Source of the DNA: Serilophus lunatus
Lineage: Eukaryota > Chordata > Aves > Passeriformes > Eurylaimidae
Direction of reading: 5' to 3'
NCBI GenBank assembly: GCA_013399895.1
Contig: VXBA01002661.1
Coordinates: forward strand, 1,074,048 to 1,138,047
Length of the DNA stretch: 64,000 nt
Part shown: piece after piece, positions 1 through 13,600 of the stretch
Layout: every line of letters begins with the position of its first letter
Position numbering within the stretch: the first letter of the stretch is position 1
Notes under the pieces: model-generated
Told to the model about the DNA's origin: nothing
Databases searched by the model: none
Seen by the model: only the letters and a program-made list of their open reading frames with translations
Position numbers and translations under genes: made by a program

Positions 1-101
1 ACGAGCTCTGCAAGGGCACCCGCAACTACAAGCGCCCCCTCCTGCTGCGGCCCCCCCTCTCCGCCGAGCATCGCCTCAACGAGCCCGGCAGCGCCGAGCA
101 G
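1..101 (+). CDS. ZBTB10: ZBTB10 exon, 3' end of the first coding exon (partial)
   Basis: This is the tail of a coding exon cut by the window edge. Bases 1-2 end a split codon, and from base 3 the frame reads ELCKGTRNYKRPLLLR followed by a 17-residue tail ending in GSAEQ. The exon stops at 101 before a GTACGG donor, in phase 0. The next exon continues with EAELPSELNNEGYCDF. As I remember mammalian ZBTB10, this stretch matches the residues just before the BTB domain, including a conserved GTRNYK segment and a LLLR...EH segment that resembles the end of a BED-like zinc finger. In this bird the position after LLLR holds two prolines where I recall histidines. Most of the N-terminal region, including the start codon, lies upstream of the window. 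Confidence 0.85.
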
Positions 102-660
102 GTACGGCACGGCACGGCTCAGCATGGGGAGGGGGCGCTGGGCAGGGGCGGGGCGGGCCCAGCCGCCCCTCTCGTATAGGTGGGGTTTTGATGTGCCCGC
201 GTGTGTAAACTNGGCGCCGCTTTCATTCGCTCGTCTGTTTATCTCGTGAAGATAAACCGGCAATGTGGGGAAAAAAAAAAAAAAAAGAGGTGCGCAGGAA
301 TCCCAGTGTCACAGCACTGATTTAAATACGCTCGCTACAACTTCCTCCTGCGGTGCGGGCGGAGGGAGGGCAGTGTCCGGCCAGAGACCGCCTGTGAAAC
401 CGGGGCTCCCCAGCGTGAGATGGGGCCGGGCGCTGCGGCCGCGGCCGCTCGTCGGGCAACGCCGGGCACTCGACTTGTGCGCATTTAAATCGCTTTTTCC
501 CGATGGCGTTGCTTTGGATTGAGTTGCTGAGCAAGAAGTCCGCAATCGCGTGGTGTGTGTGTGAGATAAACCTGCGGTTTCCTGAAAGCCGCGTTACTGT
601 GCCAGCGCTCCTCTAACGCCTGAGGAGGAGTGAAACTCATCGCGTTCCCCGCGGAACTTA
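1..660. promoter_or_regulatory. CpG-rich 5' region of ZBTB10 (exon end and start of intron 1)
   Basis: CpG dinucleotides are dense from base 1 to about 660, then thin out into AT-rich intron. A GC-box run (GGGGCGGGGCGGG) lies around 145-157, just inside intron 1. This is probably the downstream edge of the CpG-island promoter of ZBTB10, whose core should lie before the window. There is an undetermined base at 212 and a 16-17 base poly-A run at about 269-285. No TATA box or start site can be assigned here. Confidence 0.6.
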
Positions 661-3600
661 AAATCACGGTGTTTCTTGGCTGCTCGGAGGCAGGGTTTGC
701 TCTAGAACGTACGTGAATGAAAAGCCCCTAATAAAAGGAATACTCGCTTTGAATCCGCAGCCTTGTGCGGCTTTTCCTCCTAGGATTAAAGTTCGGCCGC
801 TCGCCTCGCTGGCGCTAAACTTGCCTGCGGGCATTAGTTAGTGTGCTTCAGGTTAGGCCAGTCCTTGCATTGTTCGGCTGTTAGCCGGAATTAATCCCCC
901 GTCACGCCGTTTTTCCCCATTTAGAACTCAATTTTAATTGCTACTCCCGTCTCGGTTGTCCAGCGTTATCTGCAGTCTGAAGTGTAATGCGGGAGGTAGA
1001 TTGAGCTTATTGCTTGAGCGCTTTAAGGAGCTCAGGGTACCTTGGACAAGAGCTGCTAATTCAAATGTTTGTGCAGGATATTAGGGTGGCTGATAAAATG
1101 TTAGGTGAGCACAGGTTTTCTTGGAGCTGATTGGAGAAGGTAGGCAAGTTTTATGTAAAACTGCCACAGGACTGCAAGAAGAACCTTATGGTGCACAAGT
1201 ACGGCTTATAAAAATAGTATTTTTGGATTTAAAAATGCAGCATTCAGCTTCAGGATGATTAATGCTGCCTTTTCAGTGAGGGTATTTCTAAGGCAGCTCC
1301 TGTTACAGACGTTTCATGGCTCTAGGTCATCTTATCAGTTTCCTCCAATCTGAGTTTGCCATTCACTTTGCAGTGTTTCAGCCAAACACGCTTTCAGAAG
1401 CTTGTTTCTAATTATGAAACTTTCATTCTTAGTTTCTTTTTCATTGAATTTTGCACAATGTCATTGCAGTACATCCCATGCTGCCTTACTGCCTAGGTCC
1501 TAATTTTTAGTTGTGAATGACTACCCTTGTAGAAGTGTGTGTTGTTATTGTGCAGCCTCCTGCGTTAGGGGATGCTGCTAATTCCTGCCACATTTGGAAC
1601 TTTCTCGTTCTGTTTAAGGTGCATTTAAATAAAACCTATTTCAAGCATTTTTTTTCTTGCTGGTTTGATCTTTCTGCCCTCCTATCCCCAGTGTGTTGTA
1701 AGACTGCTGAATAGCAGGAGGGCAGAAGGGAGGACAGAATATTGGCTGGTGATCACAGTAGCCTCAAAGTTAATGCAGGTATGGATTTGAAGATTACAAG
1801 TGTTTATTTGAAGACCTTTCATTGTCATGGGGATCTTAGTAAAAATGAGCCTCTGCTTTTGTACCACTGATAGTTTAAGGAAAAGTATTTGTAGTAAGTG
1901 TAATAAAGGAAGCAGTAGGATAGATGAGTCAGTGGTTCTTTTGCACTGTATTAAAGGTAAGGTTTGGACAAAGCTAGCTGTGCAGATTGGTGTCTTCAAG
2001 TGAAAACAGTTCTCTGTCATCCCTCTGCAATTATGTGTTGATTAAAAATTTCTCACCAGGGCAGGAATCGTGTTTTATCAGGAGTCAGTTTAGTTTTCTT
2101 TGTGGTGCGCTTTCAGGTTACACTTGCTTTATCACAAATCTGATTAAGAATCTTTGTGTTCTTTCCACTTCTGTGTTTAGTTTCCATATCCTTTCATACT
2201 TTTAATGGCACTTGAATTTCTTTTGATACACATGTTTAAATTAATATCAAAACAATAGCCCCATTTTTCCCTTAATGCCCTGATACCAGATACCTGGAAC
2301 AAAAGCAGGTAATTTGTACCCTGGCCGTATTGCCAACATCCATAATGAGGCAGCAAAGCCGTTTAGATTTTAATGAAACTTAGGAGAGATCTTGCAGCCT
2401 TTGTGGTAGAGACAGCACATGGATTCTGGACTTGACAAGCCTCAACTGCAGGGCATGTTTAGCAGCTGCTAATAAACATCTGGCACAGTGCCACGGCTCC
2501 AGTGCAGAGAGGAAATTGTAGGTGTGGAGACGGTAAAGCAGTGGAAATGTCTATAGGTCTGTTGGATGTTACACTCGTGAAGAAATGAATGATAATTTCA
2601 GTTTATTTTTGGGACGCATTTAATTTGGAATGCCAAAATACATCACAAGTGGTTGCAGCTGCTGTAATTCAAGGGTATTGAGCTGTCAGCCTGTGCTTCT
2701 TTATAAATCAAACTCTTGACTTTTTTGTATTCGAGTTTTTAAAATAATCTGTCTCCATATTAAATCTTAAGGAAATCTATCATCAGCTTGAATTACCGTT
2801 GGTTTTTTAATAAATGGACTATTGTGTTGCAAAAATTTTAAGAAATGGATGCTTACTGGGAAATCATTGCAAAATATTGTAATTCTTTGATGAATTTAGG
2901 TTATTGGCTGCTGGGGGTTGCTCCCTTCAAACCAGCTTCCTAAAACATTTTCTCTCTGGACATAATTTGAAGCTAAACTTTGGAAATACTGCCAGAAAAG
3001 CTTTCTCCAGCCTAACAGGCATGTTGGTTTAAAGCAGAAGTTCTCCAAAAGGAGGAAGGCCTTTGATGTGTTATTTTTTCCATGTGAACTGTAGTTGTTT
3101 GCTTTATGTGAGCAGTGATGAATGGAAGTCGTGCTTCACATGTAAGAGTTACATTACACATTCTAAGTTAAGTTCTTGACTTGCTCTCAACAGAGCAAAA
3201 AAGCTGAGGAGGAAGCCAGAGTAAGGACTGTAATTTATTGTACTTCCATGTCGTGTGTTTGCCTCACCTCAAACTACTGGATTTGATGTTGTTGCAACAG
3301 TTTTATATGGCTGAGTGTTGTGTGAGCAGTGGTGTGTTGTGTGCAAAGGCAGCAGGGCATTCTCTGTGCAGCTGATGGAGCCTCATTTTGAGACCATTTT
3401 CCTCTGTAGCTGCATGTGGTTAAGAAGCTACTGATAGCTTCAGGACAAGAATTATTCTGGAGGCATAGGGAACTGCTGCAGAGTAAGATGTGGTAGGGAG
3501 GAAGGGATTACAAAAATGTGGCTTAACTACTTTTCATGTACATAGAGCTGAGAAGGAATCTGTGGTTAGATTGGTTTGGGGTTTTATTATTCTTGCTCCC

Positions 3601-6600
3601 AGGGACAGAGTATGCTGATGGAACAGGAGGAGAAAGAAAAGCAAGCTTCTAATTACAGGTTTTGATCATCTGTCTCTGCTCCTATTAGCTTTTAGGCAAG
3701 TTAGGGAATTATACATCCTGATGTATTACTGTAAGTCCAACTGTTTGAAACTGAGCACAACTTTAGTTTCCTTGAGTAGTCTCTGTTCTGTTGAACTGCT
3801 TCTTAATCTCACCCACACAGAGAAATTTTTGACTTAGAATGCTGTAGATTCCATAAACTGAAACTGTGATGATTCTTATATTTCTTACTAGTTTTTATTA
3901 CAAGGATCAAGCGGTTTGGCATTGGGATAGTGTAGGTGATGGGAATACACGGTCTGTATTCTGAAAACATCCAAGCAAATACTGTCAGTTTGTCATTTTC
4001 ATCAGAAAAACAGAACAGATGATGTGCTGTGTAGGTAACAGAAGTTTGGAAGTATACTTTTTTCCCTGTAATTATTTTCTGCAGCTTGTCTGCTGTTGTC
4101 CTACTGGATTGTATATTTTCTGTACAGATTTTTAAAACTCTCCAAGTGATAGAACTTTTTTTTTCTTTTTTCTCATACTAAATGTCAGTTCTACTTGTCA
4201 CACATGGTGTACACAGGCTTAGTATCTGTTCAGATGTCAGGGCTCTGTTTTATTTGAGTTGTGGCATTACATTAGCTGCTTTCATACCAGCACTTAAACA
4301 GTTGTTTCTAATATTGCAGTTAGTTTTAAAAATGTTTGGATGCTCCCTTCTATAAAGCTGCAATGCTGATCTCTTGCTCCAGCACACACCCCTGTAGTTT
4401 GGGCCTCAGTTATATAATATCTTTGTTCCACTCAAAGTTCTGGTCTGCATGTAATAAAGACTTCAGTCTTGTGTTTCTGTAGCACATTTGTGATCTGCAC
4501 CTCCTCTTTATTATGCTGGCTTATCCTTTTCTCAGAAAACAAAATAACACATTGTAAATGTCAATGTATTTTTTCCCCACCTTGATTGGATGTGAATACT
4601 TGCTCAGGTAAGATGTACACTATCTCCACTGTTAAAAGTAAAGAACTCTGCTGCAGATAAGGTTTTGTTTTTTATTTTTTTTTAGTTTTATGTGGTGTTT
4701 AACATGTTCTCAGATAATGAACTCGGCAGCTCTCATAGCATCTAGCACGTGTACTGTGTGAGGTGCGAGTCACTGGTGATTGACAGGAGTGACAACACTT
4801 CAGGGTACCATAATTTTTATCTTAATCTGATCCAGTGTCGGTGTAATTGGTGTTTTGAAGCCACGCCGTGCTGTGTGCTGGATTGACAGGAAACCAGTCC
4901 AGATCCAAAATCTGCTGAGAACTGAGAGTGACAGACTTGGCTCTCACAGGTTTGGGGCATGCTCTGTGTCAGAGCTCTGATCTGAAGAAGTACCTGGCGT
5001 GTCAGAGTACACAGAAAAAACTGAGCTGAGGTTGGACAGAGATCTGTTGCTTGTTTTCACACAGAAGCCTCATGGCTCTTATTTCTGCCTCTTCACTGAA
5101 CTGTTTGTCTGAGAAGGGCAAAGATTCAGAAGCAGCTTGAATGCAATGGCAAGCTGAGATTATTTCTCTGGAGATGCTGAAATGGCACAGTTTGTTTTGT
5201 TTATACTGGGCATTATTTGCTGCTTATAGATGTAAACACCATTTTAGGTGTAGTTACAGCCTCAGTTGTCATTCCAGTGATCCACACTGGGACTGTAGCT
5301 TGAGGTCAGTACCAATTTAATCCACTAATTCCTGTATGGGAGGAAATTACTTTTTTAATATATTTGTATCAAGTTTCTACCATAGCCCTGGATTAAGGGT
5401 AGTGCTTTTCTGCAACATGTATTTTAGCCCCACTGTAGATTTTGAGCTCACAAGAGTGTTAACACTACCTTCTTAATGCTGACTTTGAACTGTAATGTTG
5501 AGCTTTAACAATACCTCTAGCTCCCAAATCAGTGAGATGTTTTAGAAAATGGGAGGAGAAAATGATGTCGTAGCTTGCAAAATCTGATCTCCTCTCATCC
5601 TAACCCGTGTTGGATTCATCCAGTTTTGAACTCTCCTTACTTGCTGGGGAAGAAGAGAGAGTCTTGGGCATCCAGTGTAAAACAGGCTCTGTCATTGTTG
5701 CAGTTCTTGATGGCAGTGTATGTCAACTCATACAAGTGTGGTCTCAAATACGCCAGTCCATGTTGGTTTCTTCCTCCAAGCTGCTGCTTTGTAGCAGCTT
5801 GGAGTCATCGTTTTCTAAATGCTCTAAAATCCAGTTCAGATCTCTTGGTACTTAACAGCCTCCCACCATCTGAACTTATTTTTAATAACGACTTATTTCT
5901 GGGTGTTGGATTATCTGGCAATATCAGCTTTTAACAAAATTTTGAAGCCATGTTGGAGATCACATCTTAAAAGGGTTGTGTCTGTGTAACAAGTGTGTAC
6001 CAGTTAAAGGAGTTGCCACTGGAAAGGTTTGGTGAAGCTTGATTTGAGAAAGTCTTAGCTAAGTAATTTAATGGAAGTTTAAGTGTTTTTTCTGGTAATC
6101 TGCAGTATTCTGTGTACTTGTCATGTGATACTGTTTTAGCTGTCTAATCCTAAACCCACTCCTGTATAAATGTTTAATTTGTAGAACTGTATAAGATATG
6201 TATGTGCTATTATATCTACTTCAGCAATATGTTTTCTTTAACGCATACAAGACAGGTTGGGAGATACAGACCTAAGATTTATGTTTTCTTCTCTCAGCAT
6301 GAGATAATGTTGAATCACTTATCAGAATTGTTTAAGTGGGGATTTCTAGGGAGGAATGAGGAGTTGGATATCTAAGAATCATGTAATAAAATCTTCAGAA
6401 AGAGAGGCTCACGAGTCTTTTAGATATGTGGGTTAAGAATAACAAGTACTTCACACTCAGCTAAATCTCTCCTTACTTTTGGCTGAAATTGCATTTCCTT
6501 TGCCCTCAAGGCAAATCTCCGTTCTGTTTGTTTCAAATTTGGGGATGGAAGGTGCAGAATGAGATCATGATTCTTAGTTTTCCAAAATACTTTGTTAATT

Positions 6601-6743
6601 ATATATTCCTGTCCGCCTTTGTGACCAAGAACATAAAGAACAAAATTGTTTGATTAAAATTATCTTATTAAGTTTATTTTCCTATCCTTATTATAGTGTT
6701 GGACGACTAAGCACTAATTACATCTGTGGTTTTATAATTGCAG
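102..6743 (+). other. ZBTB10: ZBTB10 intron 1
   Basis: The intron runs from a GTACGG donor at 102 to a TTTATAATTGCAG acceptor ending at 6743. After the CpG-rich first 0.6 kb it is AT-rich and appears single-copy. I saw no CR1 or LTR sequence in it. Short open frames, for example 5575-5934, show no recognisable protein similarity and lack exon-like boundaries. Confidence 0.75.
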
Positions 6744-7641
6744 GAGGCAGAGTTGCCATCAGAACTGAATAATGAAGGATACTGTGATTTTAACAGCAGG
6801 CCAAATGAGAATTCTTACTGCTATCAGCTCCTGCAAGAGCTCAACGAGCAGAGGAAGAAAGGCATTCTTTGTGATGTTAATATTGTGGTGAGTGGGAGGG
6901 TCTTCAGAGCTCACAAGAACATCCTGGTTGCAGGCAGCCGCTTCTTTAAGACTTTGTATTGCTTTACAAACAAAGAAAGCCGGAACCAAACCACTGTTAC
7001 CTATTTAGACGTTGTTGCTGTTCAAGGTTTTTCTGTCATCTTGGACTTCTTGTATTCTGGTAACCTCGTGCTCACGAGCCAAAATGCCATTGAAGTGATG
7101 TCGGTGGCCAGCTACCTTCAGATGACGGAGGTTGTCCAGTCCTGCCGCAACTTCATTAAAGATGCCTTAAACATAAGTATAAAATCAGAAGCTCCAGAGA
7201 CCGTTGTAGTGGATTACAACAGAAGATCTGTTAGTAGAGATGGTTTGTCTCCAAGGGATCAGAAAGTTGCCAGCTTCTGGGCAACACGAAACCTTACCAA
7301 TTTGGCAAGTAGTATAAAAACTGAGAATGATCCCTATCCTATTGACGAGGGCCAAATGGAAAGCTACCAAATGAATGACTGCAGTTGGGTCCAGGACAGC
7401 TCACCTGAAATGGCTGAAAATGAATCTCAAGGTGAGGGAAAAGTTTTCGTGTGGAATGACATGGGTGCACAGGGACAATCAGTTCAAGAACCTGGAAAAG
7501 CAAGAAGGAAAAACCAAACTGCAAAGAGATTTATTTATAATATACCACCTAATACTGAAGAGAACTCGGAAGATTGTTCAGTGTTGCAACCATCAGTCCC
7601 ATATCCAGAAGAAGATCTGTCGTTTATTAAAGAAGAAGCAG
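6744..7641 (+). CDS. ZBTB10: ZBTB10 exon encoding the BTB/POZ domain and linker
   Basis: This exon encodes 299 codons plus one base (phase 0 in, phase 1 out), bounded by TTGCAG and GTAAAC. It opens with EAELPSELNNEGYCDF. The BTB/POZ domain then spans roughly exon residues 24-145. It shows hallmarks such as LNEQRKKGILCDVNIVV, FRAHKNILVAGSRFFK, FLYSGNLVL and ASYLQM. BTB domains dimerise and recruit corepressor complexes in the nucleus. The linker carries SUMO-consensus motifs IKSE (7179-7190), IKTE (7314-7325) and IKEE (7626-7637), plus a basic segment KARRKNQTAKR that could help nuclear import. A TTG at 6738 opens an apparent longer frame, but it lies in the intron and is not a start. Frame past 7641 is intronic. 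Close residue-by-residue agreement with mammalian ZBTB10 from memory makes the assignment firm. Confidence 0.95.
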
Positions 7642-10600
7642 GTAAACATAGCTTCATGTTAATCATGTTATTTGAAAATTAAAGTGTTCAGTGAAGTACC
7701 TGACAATGTAACTTTTGTAAGGTATGTTGGATAGGATAAGTGAAGTCAGCACACCGATGGTGTTACTAAGTTGCCAGTGTGATTCTCTGCCTTGAGGCAC
7801 AACAGGGATCTTCAGCTGGAGAGAGGAATGGCAGTGCTGTGCCGTGCAGGAATGAGCAGTTTGCATTTGGTGCTTGAATTGGGGATCCTTATCAGCTGGT
7901 ACAAACTAAAATTCTTACCTTCACATTTAATCTGAGGCAACTGTTAGGCACAAAACCACGGAGTCATTACCGCTGGCTAATGAATATCAGCTGGCTGTAC
8001 AGAGAGCAAGGGCCTTCATAATTTCCTTCCCTACACTAGCAAAAGATTTTTCTGGTAGTCTCCTTCACTTGAGTGTCACCTTGAAAATGAAGTCAACATT
8101 CTGCTGATTTTTATTATAGTTGTGTCTGAGAAGCTACAAGGTGGAGTAATCCTGGCTACTATAATGGAAACACTGAAAGCAGGTTTGTGAAACATTAGAC
8201 AGAGATGCCACAGTGACATATATTTGAGGGGAATATATTTTTGTTGAACTATGCTTTAAACTGATTCTGAGAGGTGACTGTGTTAATAGGATTTTTTTCC
8301 TTAAGAATCTATAGTTAATGTAAATGGTAGAATAAGATTAAATATGTTTGAACAAATATGGTCATACAAAGAAGTATAAGCAGCAGACTGTTCACAGTGT
8401 GATTTGGGGCAGTGTAATTAAGTTCAGGGTTGTTTTTTTTTCCGTTATTATGCTGTATGAATAGTTGAAGTATATATTTGAAGTACTGTCATTTGCCAAC
8501 ATCACTTTTTGATGATTAGCAGTTTTGAAAACTCGTAGCAGTTTAGATGTCAAAATAAAAGTGGGTTTGAGACGTAGCTGGAATGAAATTCTTTAGATGT
8601 GTCTGTTTCTGAAGTGGTTTAAACCACATGCCTGCTTCAACCACCAAGGGGCTGCAGATGTCCTGGATGTCCTGGGTCTTCTCTCCAGGGGCCCCACTCT
8701 GCCCCTGCCCACAGGGGGCACGTAGGGACCTGGAAAAGTCCCAGGCTGCACTGCTGTGCACTGGGGAGGTGCACACCAGAGCCCTCCCTGTAGTGTGGCA
8801 CAGCAGAGCAGCTGTGCTGAGGAGCTCACACTGTTCTGTAAACACTTTGGGGGATTGCCTTCATCTCACAGCTATGGGTAGATCTGCTTTAGCTGTGCTT
8901 GGGAGTGTGAACTTGTAAAGTGAATTGCCTGATCTGATCTTGCTGTCTAAGCTGTCTTAGACTGTATCGGGTTTTTCTGGCTGAAATCACAACAGAAGCT
9001 ATGTTTCAAAAACATGCCAATTGCTAACAGCCCTTGGGTTAGATCTAGCCTTAAGTAAAGCACCTTTAGACCCAAATAGTGTGGATGTGGAGTCTTCAGC
9101 ACCCGCACAACAAATCTGCCTGTGCTGAGCTTCACTACTCACTGTAGTTGCAGCAGCATGAAAAAAGGGCAGAAGAGAGTCTGGAGCAGGAGCTGAGTAT
9201 CTCTATATGAGCTGCACAAACATCAAGTTTCTGACAGAATTTGGTATGTGATTTCTGTTTGGTTTCTGTGGGGTTGATACCCAGCCCCTCTTACCAATGG
9301 AAATGGAGAGAATACATGTTCTAATTGATTTAGTATAAGAAATACATGTTTGCATTCTGTGGAATCTGTATGTGTTTTGTGGAGCTTTCTTGAAGAAATA
9401 ATTGAGGACATGGGCAGTGCAGTAATGATTAAACAAGTTTAGTCCTGATTCTTTTATCTTTTTTTTTTTTTTTGATGGAAGCATCAAGGTTTCTGGTAAC
9501 TTGTTATGGTGAAGAATTAGATTACAAAGTATATCCATGTAGCATCTTGATGGAAAGAACTGTATTGGAGACTAGGGCCATACTGAGTATGTGCTGTGGT
9601 GTCTATCCAAAACCATTCCAAGTTTGTTTTATTGAGCTGTGAAATACTGTTAAGTAATGATATTCTTGGTATTTTCAGAGCACAGCATATGTGTTCCATA
9701 AGTACATAATTACATTTCAGTGTTATAACTATCTTGGAAGCCATATCTAGTATTTTTGTAATAATACTTTTGAAGGAGTTTGTGCATGCAGATTGTTTGA
9801 AACAAGGAGTGTTTGAGTGTTTGGAAGTTAGGCTTGGTGTAGCTCCCTTTCACCCATACTCTGTGCTGCTGCCTTGTTTTCTCTGCTTTGCAGGCAGATT
9901 CCACTCTTAAAACACTGTTCTTTCATCTGCTCCCTCTATGCCCAAGAAAAAGTGGAAGTGGGAGGAGTGGAGAGTTGGAAGAATGTCAAGAATGAGTTGT
10001 AGAGTAACCTGCAGGTTATACAATAACTTTTTGGTATACATATAACTTTTGGATTAAATTTCTTGTGGAGATGAAAAGCTACCAAAAATAATAGTCATTG
10101 GAAGGTAAAAATGCATTAGAAAATGTTGTCTGGAATAGATAGAAGACAGTACTGTGAGAAGAAAAAGAATAGGAAAAAATAATCTTATGATGAGAGCTAA
10201 AAAGTGCATTGTCTCTTTGGTTGCTAAAAGGGAAAGAATGAGTTTCTACTATTTATCCTTTGTCATGTTCTGATGGGGATAACCAACACCAGCTGTGTTT
10301 GTGAGCTGTCAGCTACATGCAGAGTGAGTTCTGTGTCCTTGGTTCTAGTTTTGTTGGGGCTGGTGCTTTTGTGAGGGGAAAGAAATACCGTAGATCTAGT
10401 GGAAGGGAAGCCTGTGGAAGAACACTCCTCTCTACAAAAATTTATCCCAAAAGCCACTTCCTTGAATCCTATAGTAAATAGACTTCCCAGTTGGGTACAG
10501 CTAGGTGAGTATTAAATAAACAACAAAAGCTTTCTGAACCATCTACTAGCCCCCCTGTCCCAGTGAAGCAAATTTGTTAAACTGCTCCTTGCTGGTTGTG

Positions 10601-13600
10601 ACTTCTCCCTGTACGTATGCGTAAGGATATGTCAGCTGCTTCTTCCTTTCACCTTGTTTTGCCAGGGAGTTTATACTTACCACCTTCCCTATAAAAGTAG
10701 CCCTTTGGTGAACCTCAGAAAAGCTCCATAAAGTCTAGATGGAAGCCTTCTGGTGTGTACCATTTTATATTTACTTGCTTTTGGTTATGCATTCAAGGCT
10801 TCTCCAGTTTTAGCTACATTAATTCAAGTAGCTGTTTAAACATGGAATGTTACCACCTCTCTCAGTATTTTCCCTTGTAGTTGATAATCTGCTAAAAAAG
10901 TCTTTACTGTTTACAGCCATCGTGCATCCTACAATTAACCATTTACCACAGTGAAAATAACTGGGCAGTTTGGCAGCATCTCATACTCAGTTTCCAGTTC
11001 ATCAAAGCTCAGTGAATATAATTCAGCATGTCTTTAACACCTGTTCATAGGGGGGTTTTTGGTCATTTTTCTTGGATATGTTTTTAATCTGGGCCTGTTT
11101 TTTTGAACTACAAGTGTCCTATCCTCAGGCTTCAGAACACAACTGTGAAGTATTGCTGATACTTTCCATAGATGACTGTGTTGATTTTTAAGGAGACTTG
11201 TATGCATCATCCCTGTAGTTCTATGAAGCCACCACTGGATTATTTGTTACCTTTATTTTCAGGCTAGGTAATGCAGTGTCACTTATTGTGGTGGGTGCCA
11301 GGGAAAGGACAAGAAGTGCAAGATGAAAGCAGCCCTTGGGTGGAACAAGAGGTTTCCTGAATGATTTTGTATGGGTTCCAAAGGAATTTAATTCAGGTTG
11401 CTGTTGAAGTGACTACTTTTCATATGGATAGAAATTTAAAAAATGTAGTGCTGGGTGAGGAAACAGTGTAACACGGTTTGATTAGGGCTTCAATAGAGAC
11501 AGGTAACTCTGTATTTGAAAAAGTCAATATTGATGAATTTGTCTGGAAATGTATGTATTGTAGTGGAAGGGATAAACCACCTCACTTGACAGAGTTACAA
11601 AGAAAACTAAGTGCTTTTTCCTGCTTTTCCATGGTACTATGACTCTTAGCCAGATTTTCCTTACATCTCCAGCTGATACTCTGATTGAAAGATTTAAGAT
11701 TCTTGATGGACTTTTAACATCTTTATTTGCCCCATTCCCTATTGCATCTGGTATTGAAGGTGGTGTAGGATTTTAGAAGTCATCTAAAGAGACTACAACA
11801 TCTGAGGGTCAGTCACTTCCTCATATATTAAATTTACTTCTCCCAGGGTTGATCTCAAAGACAAGCAGATCCCACACTGTAGTGTTATAGCCTATTGCTG
11901 ACCCTGCAATTTAAAGCAATGTTTTGTGTATTACTGTTGTGAATTTGGGTTTTTTTGTGAATGGTTTAGGCAAAGAAGGTTTTGTGGTGTCTATAGAAAT
12001 TTTCTGCCTGGAAAGCTTTTTTCTGTCCTGGTGCAATGCATTCACTTAAAAAAAAAAAAAAGTACGAATACCAAGTGCTGATTTTTTTCATTTTTAAAAT
12101 GGAGATGATGATGGCAGCAACTCCATAAGTAAAGACAGTCCATGAGAACAATAATTCCCCTACAACTAAGTGCTTTGGATGAAGAAAGTTCTTTCTTAGT
12201 ATCTTGTGTTTCACTGTTAGAGTCTTCATGGGAGAGACATCAGCAAAATAGCTTTCCCTTTCTTGGGAAGCAGTTTTTCAGGGAATATTTGGTAAGTAAG
12301 TTGAAAAGCAAGTGGATGATATATTTGGCATGGTCATCTGGCAGGGTTAGTTGGTGCTGGATCTGACTCCATAATTAAGGCCATATACCATTTTTTCATG
12401 ACTAGGAAGTAGCAAAAATGGAAAGTAACTGGGAGCAATAGATCAGGTGTGAGTAAGATTGCATTGCTAAAACGTCTTAAGTGGCAGCCTTCTGCTGCAA
12501 GAGGCTGTTGAGCAGTATTGTGCTTCCAGAATAACCTTTTTCAGAAGAAGCAAGGTTAAAGATTTGAGAAGTACTCTGTTCCCTGAATAAAGATGTTCTT
12601 TCCCCCACCTTCCTACTATGTCTGTCTTGGCAGTGCTGTCTCTTCTGTCATGTTACCTAATGTAGGCAACAAATCCAGCTCTTTAATAGCAATCCAGATT
12701 GTATCATTAGATTATCACTGCTTTCTTTACAGTCCTTACTTGAAAGCTATGGCCTAGTCACTTAACCCGTCTACTTTCTCATTTTATTGTTTTTGAATGA
12801 GCAGTGAGTGTCAGGAAACCTGATGGAAAAAATAGTAGTATTCCCTTTTCTCATAATTTCTAGCACTAATATGTTTTATATCTCCTCCCCCAGCTCACCC
12901 TATGTCTAGATTCCTTTCTATAATGACCTGTTTAATGACTTTTGTCATTGATCTTCTCATTAATATTTGCTTAATTATCTCCTACTCAGTAATGTCTCCT
13001 TTTCTTCTCCCCAGATCAGCATATTTCTGGTTTCAGTGAAAGAACAAAACTTGTAAAGTAAGGATATTTCAGAATTGGATGTGTTCTCTTTCTGGTGATG
13101 CTCTCTTACCTCTTGCCTTCAAAACTGAAAATCATCATTTCTGAGAACAAACACAGTAGAACATAAAATCCTTTGATAAGTTTTTGTCGGTGGTGTAAAA
13201 GCTTACACAACCACTTAATTGGGTTTTGGATTTTCTCAAATTGGCATCTTGTGAACTTTAGTGATGATAGTCAGCTTACTTGCATTCTGGCTTTTTTATT
13301 ATTATTACTTCTGGGGTTCTTGTTGATTGCTTTTTAAAGATCGTGTTACTGATAGCCTCTTACCTCTGCTGGCTAGAAGAGTGGGTGAATGTTTGAGGCT
13401 AATTGACATTTGTATTGTTAACTTACACCTCTTGGAAATCAGCTGAACTGTAGAAAGGTATCCTTAGATTGGAGAGAACTGGTGATCAGATGGCTTGGTC
13501 TGGAAATACAGAACACCGTTTCTTCTAATTAGCTTCCTTTTGTTTTAAAGTTCTGCTGCACTTCGGGTCTGTTTTCTCCCTTTGTTCCACCCCCAGTCTA

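Noticed and set aside
6738..6743. Apparent upstream start for the BTB exon
   Set aside because: The codon is TTG and lies inside the TTGCAG splice acceptor; the residues before EAEL are intronic.
7642..7682. Extension of the BTB exon past 7641
   Set aside because: The frame runs only 13 more codons, departs from ZBTB10 after IKEEA, and a GTAAAC donor at 7642 with the phase-matched exon at 18209 explains it.
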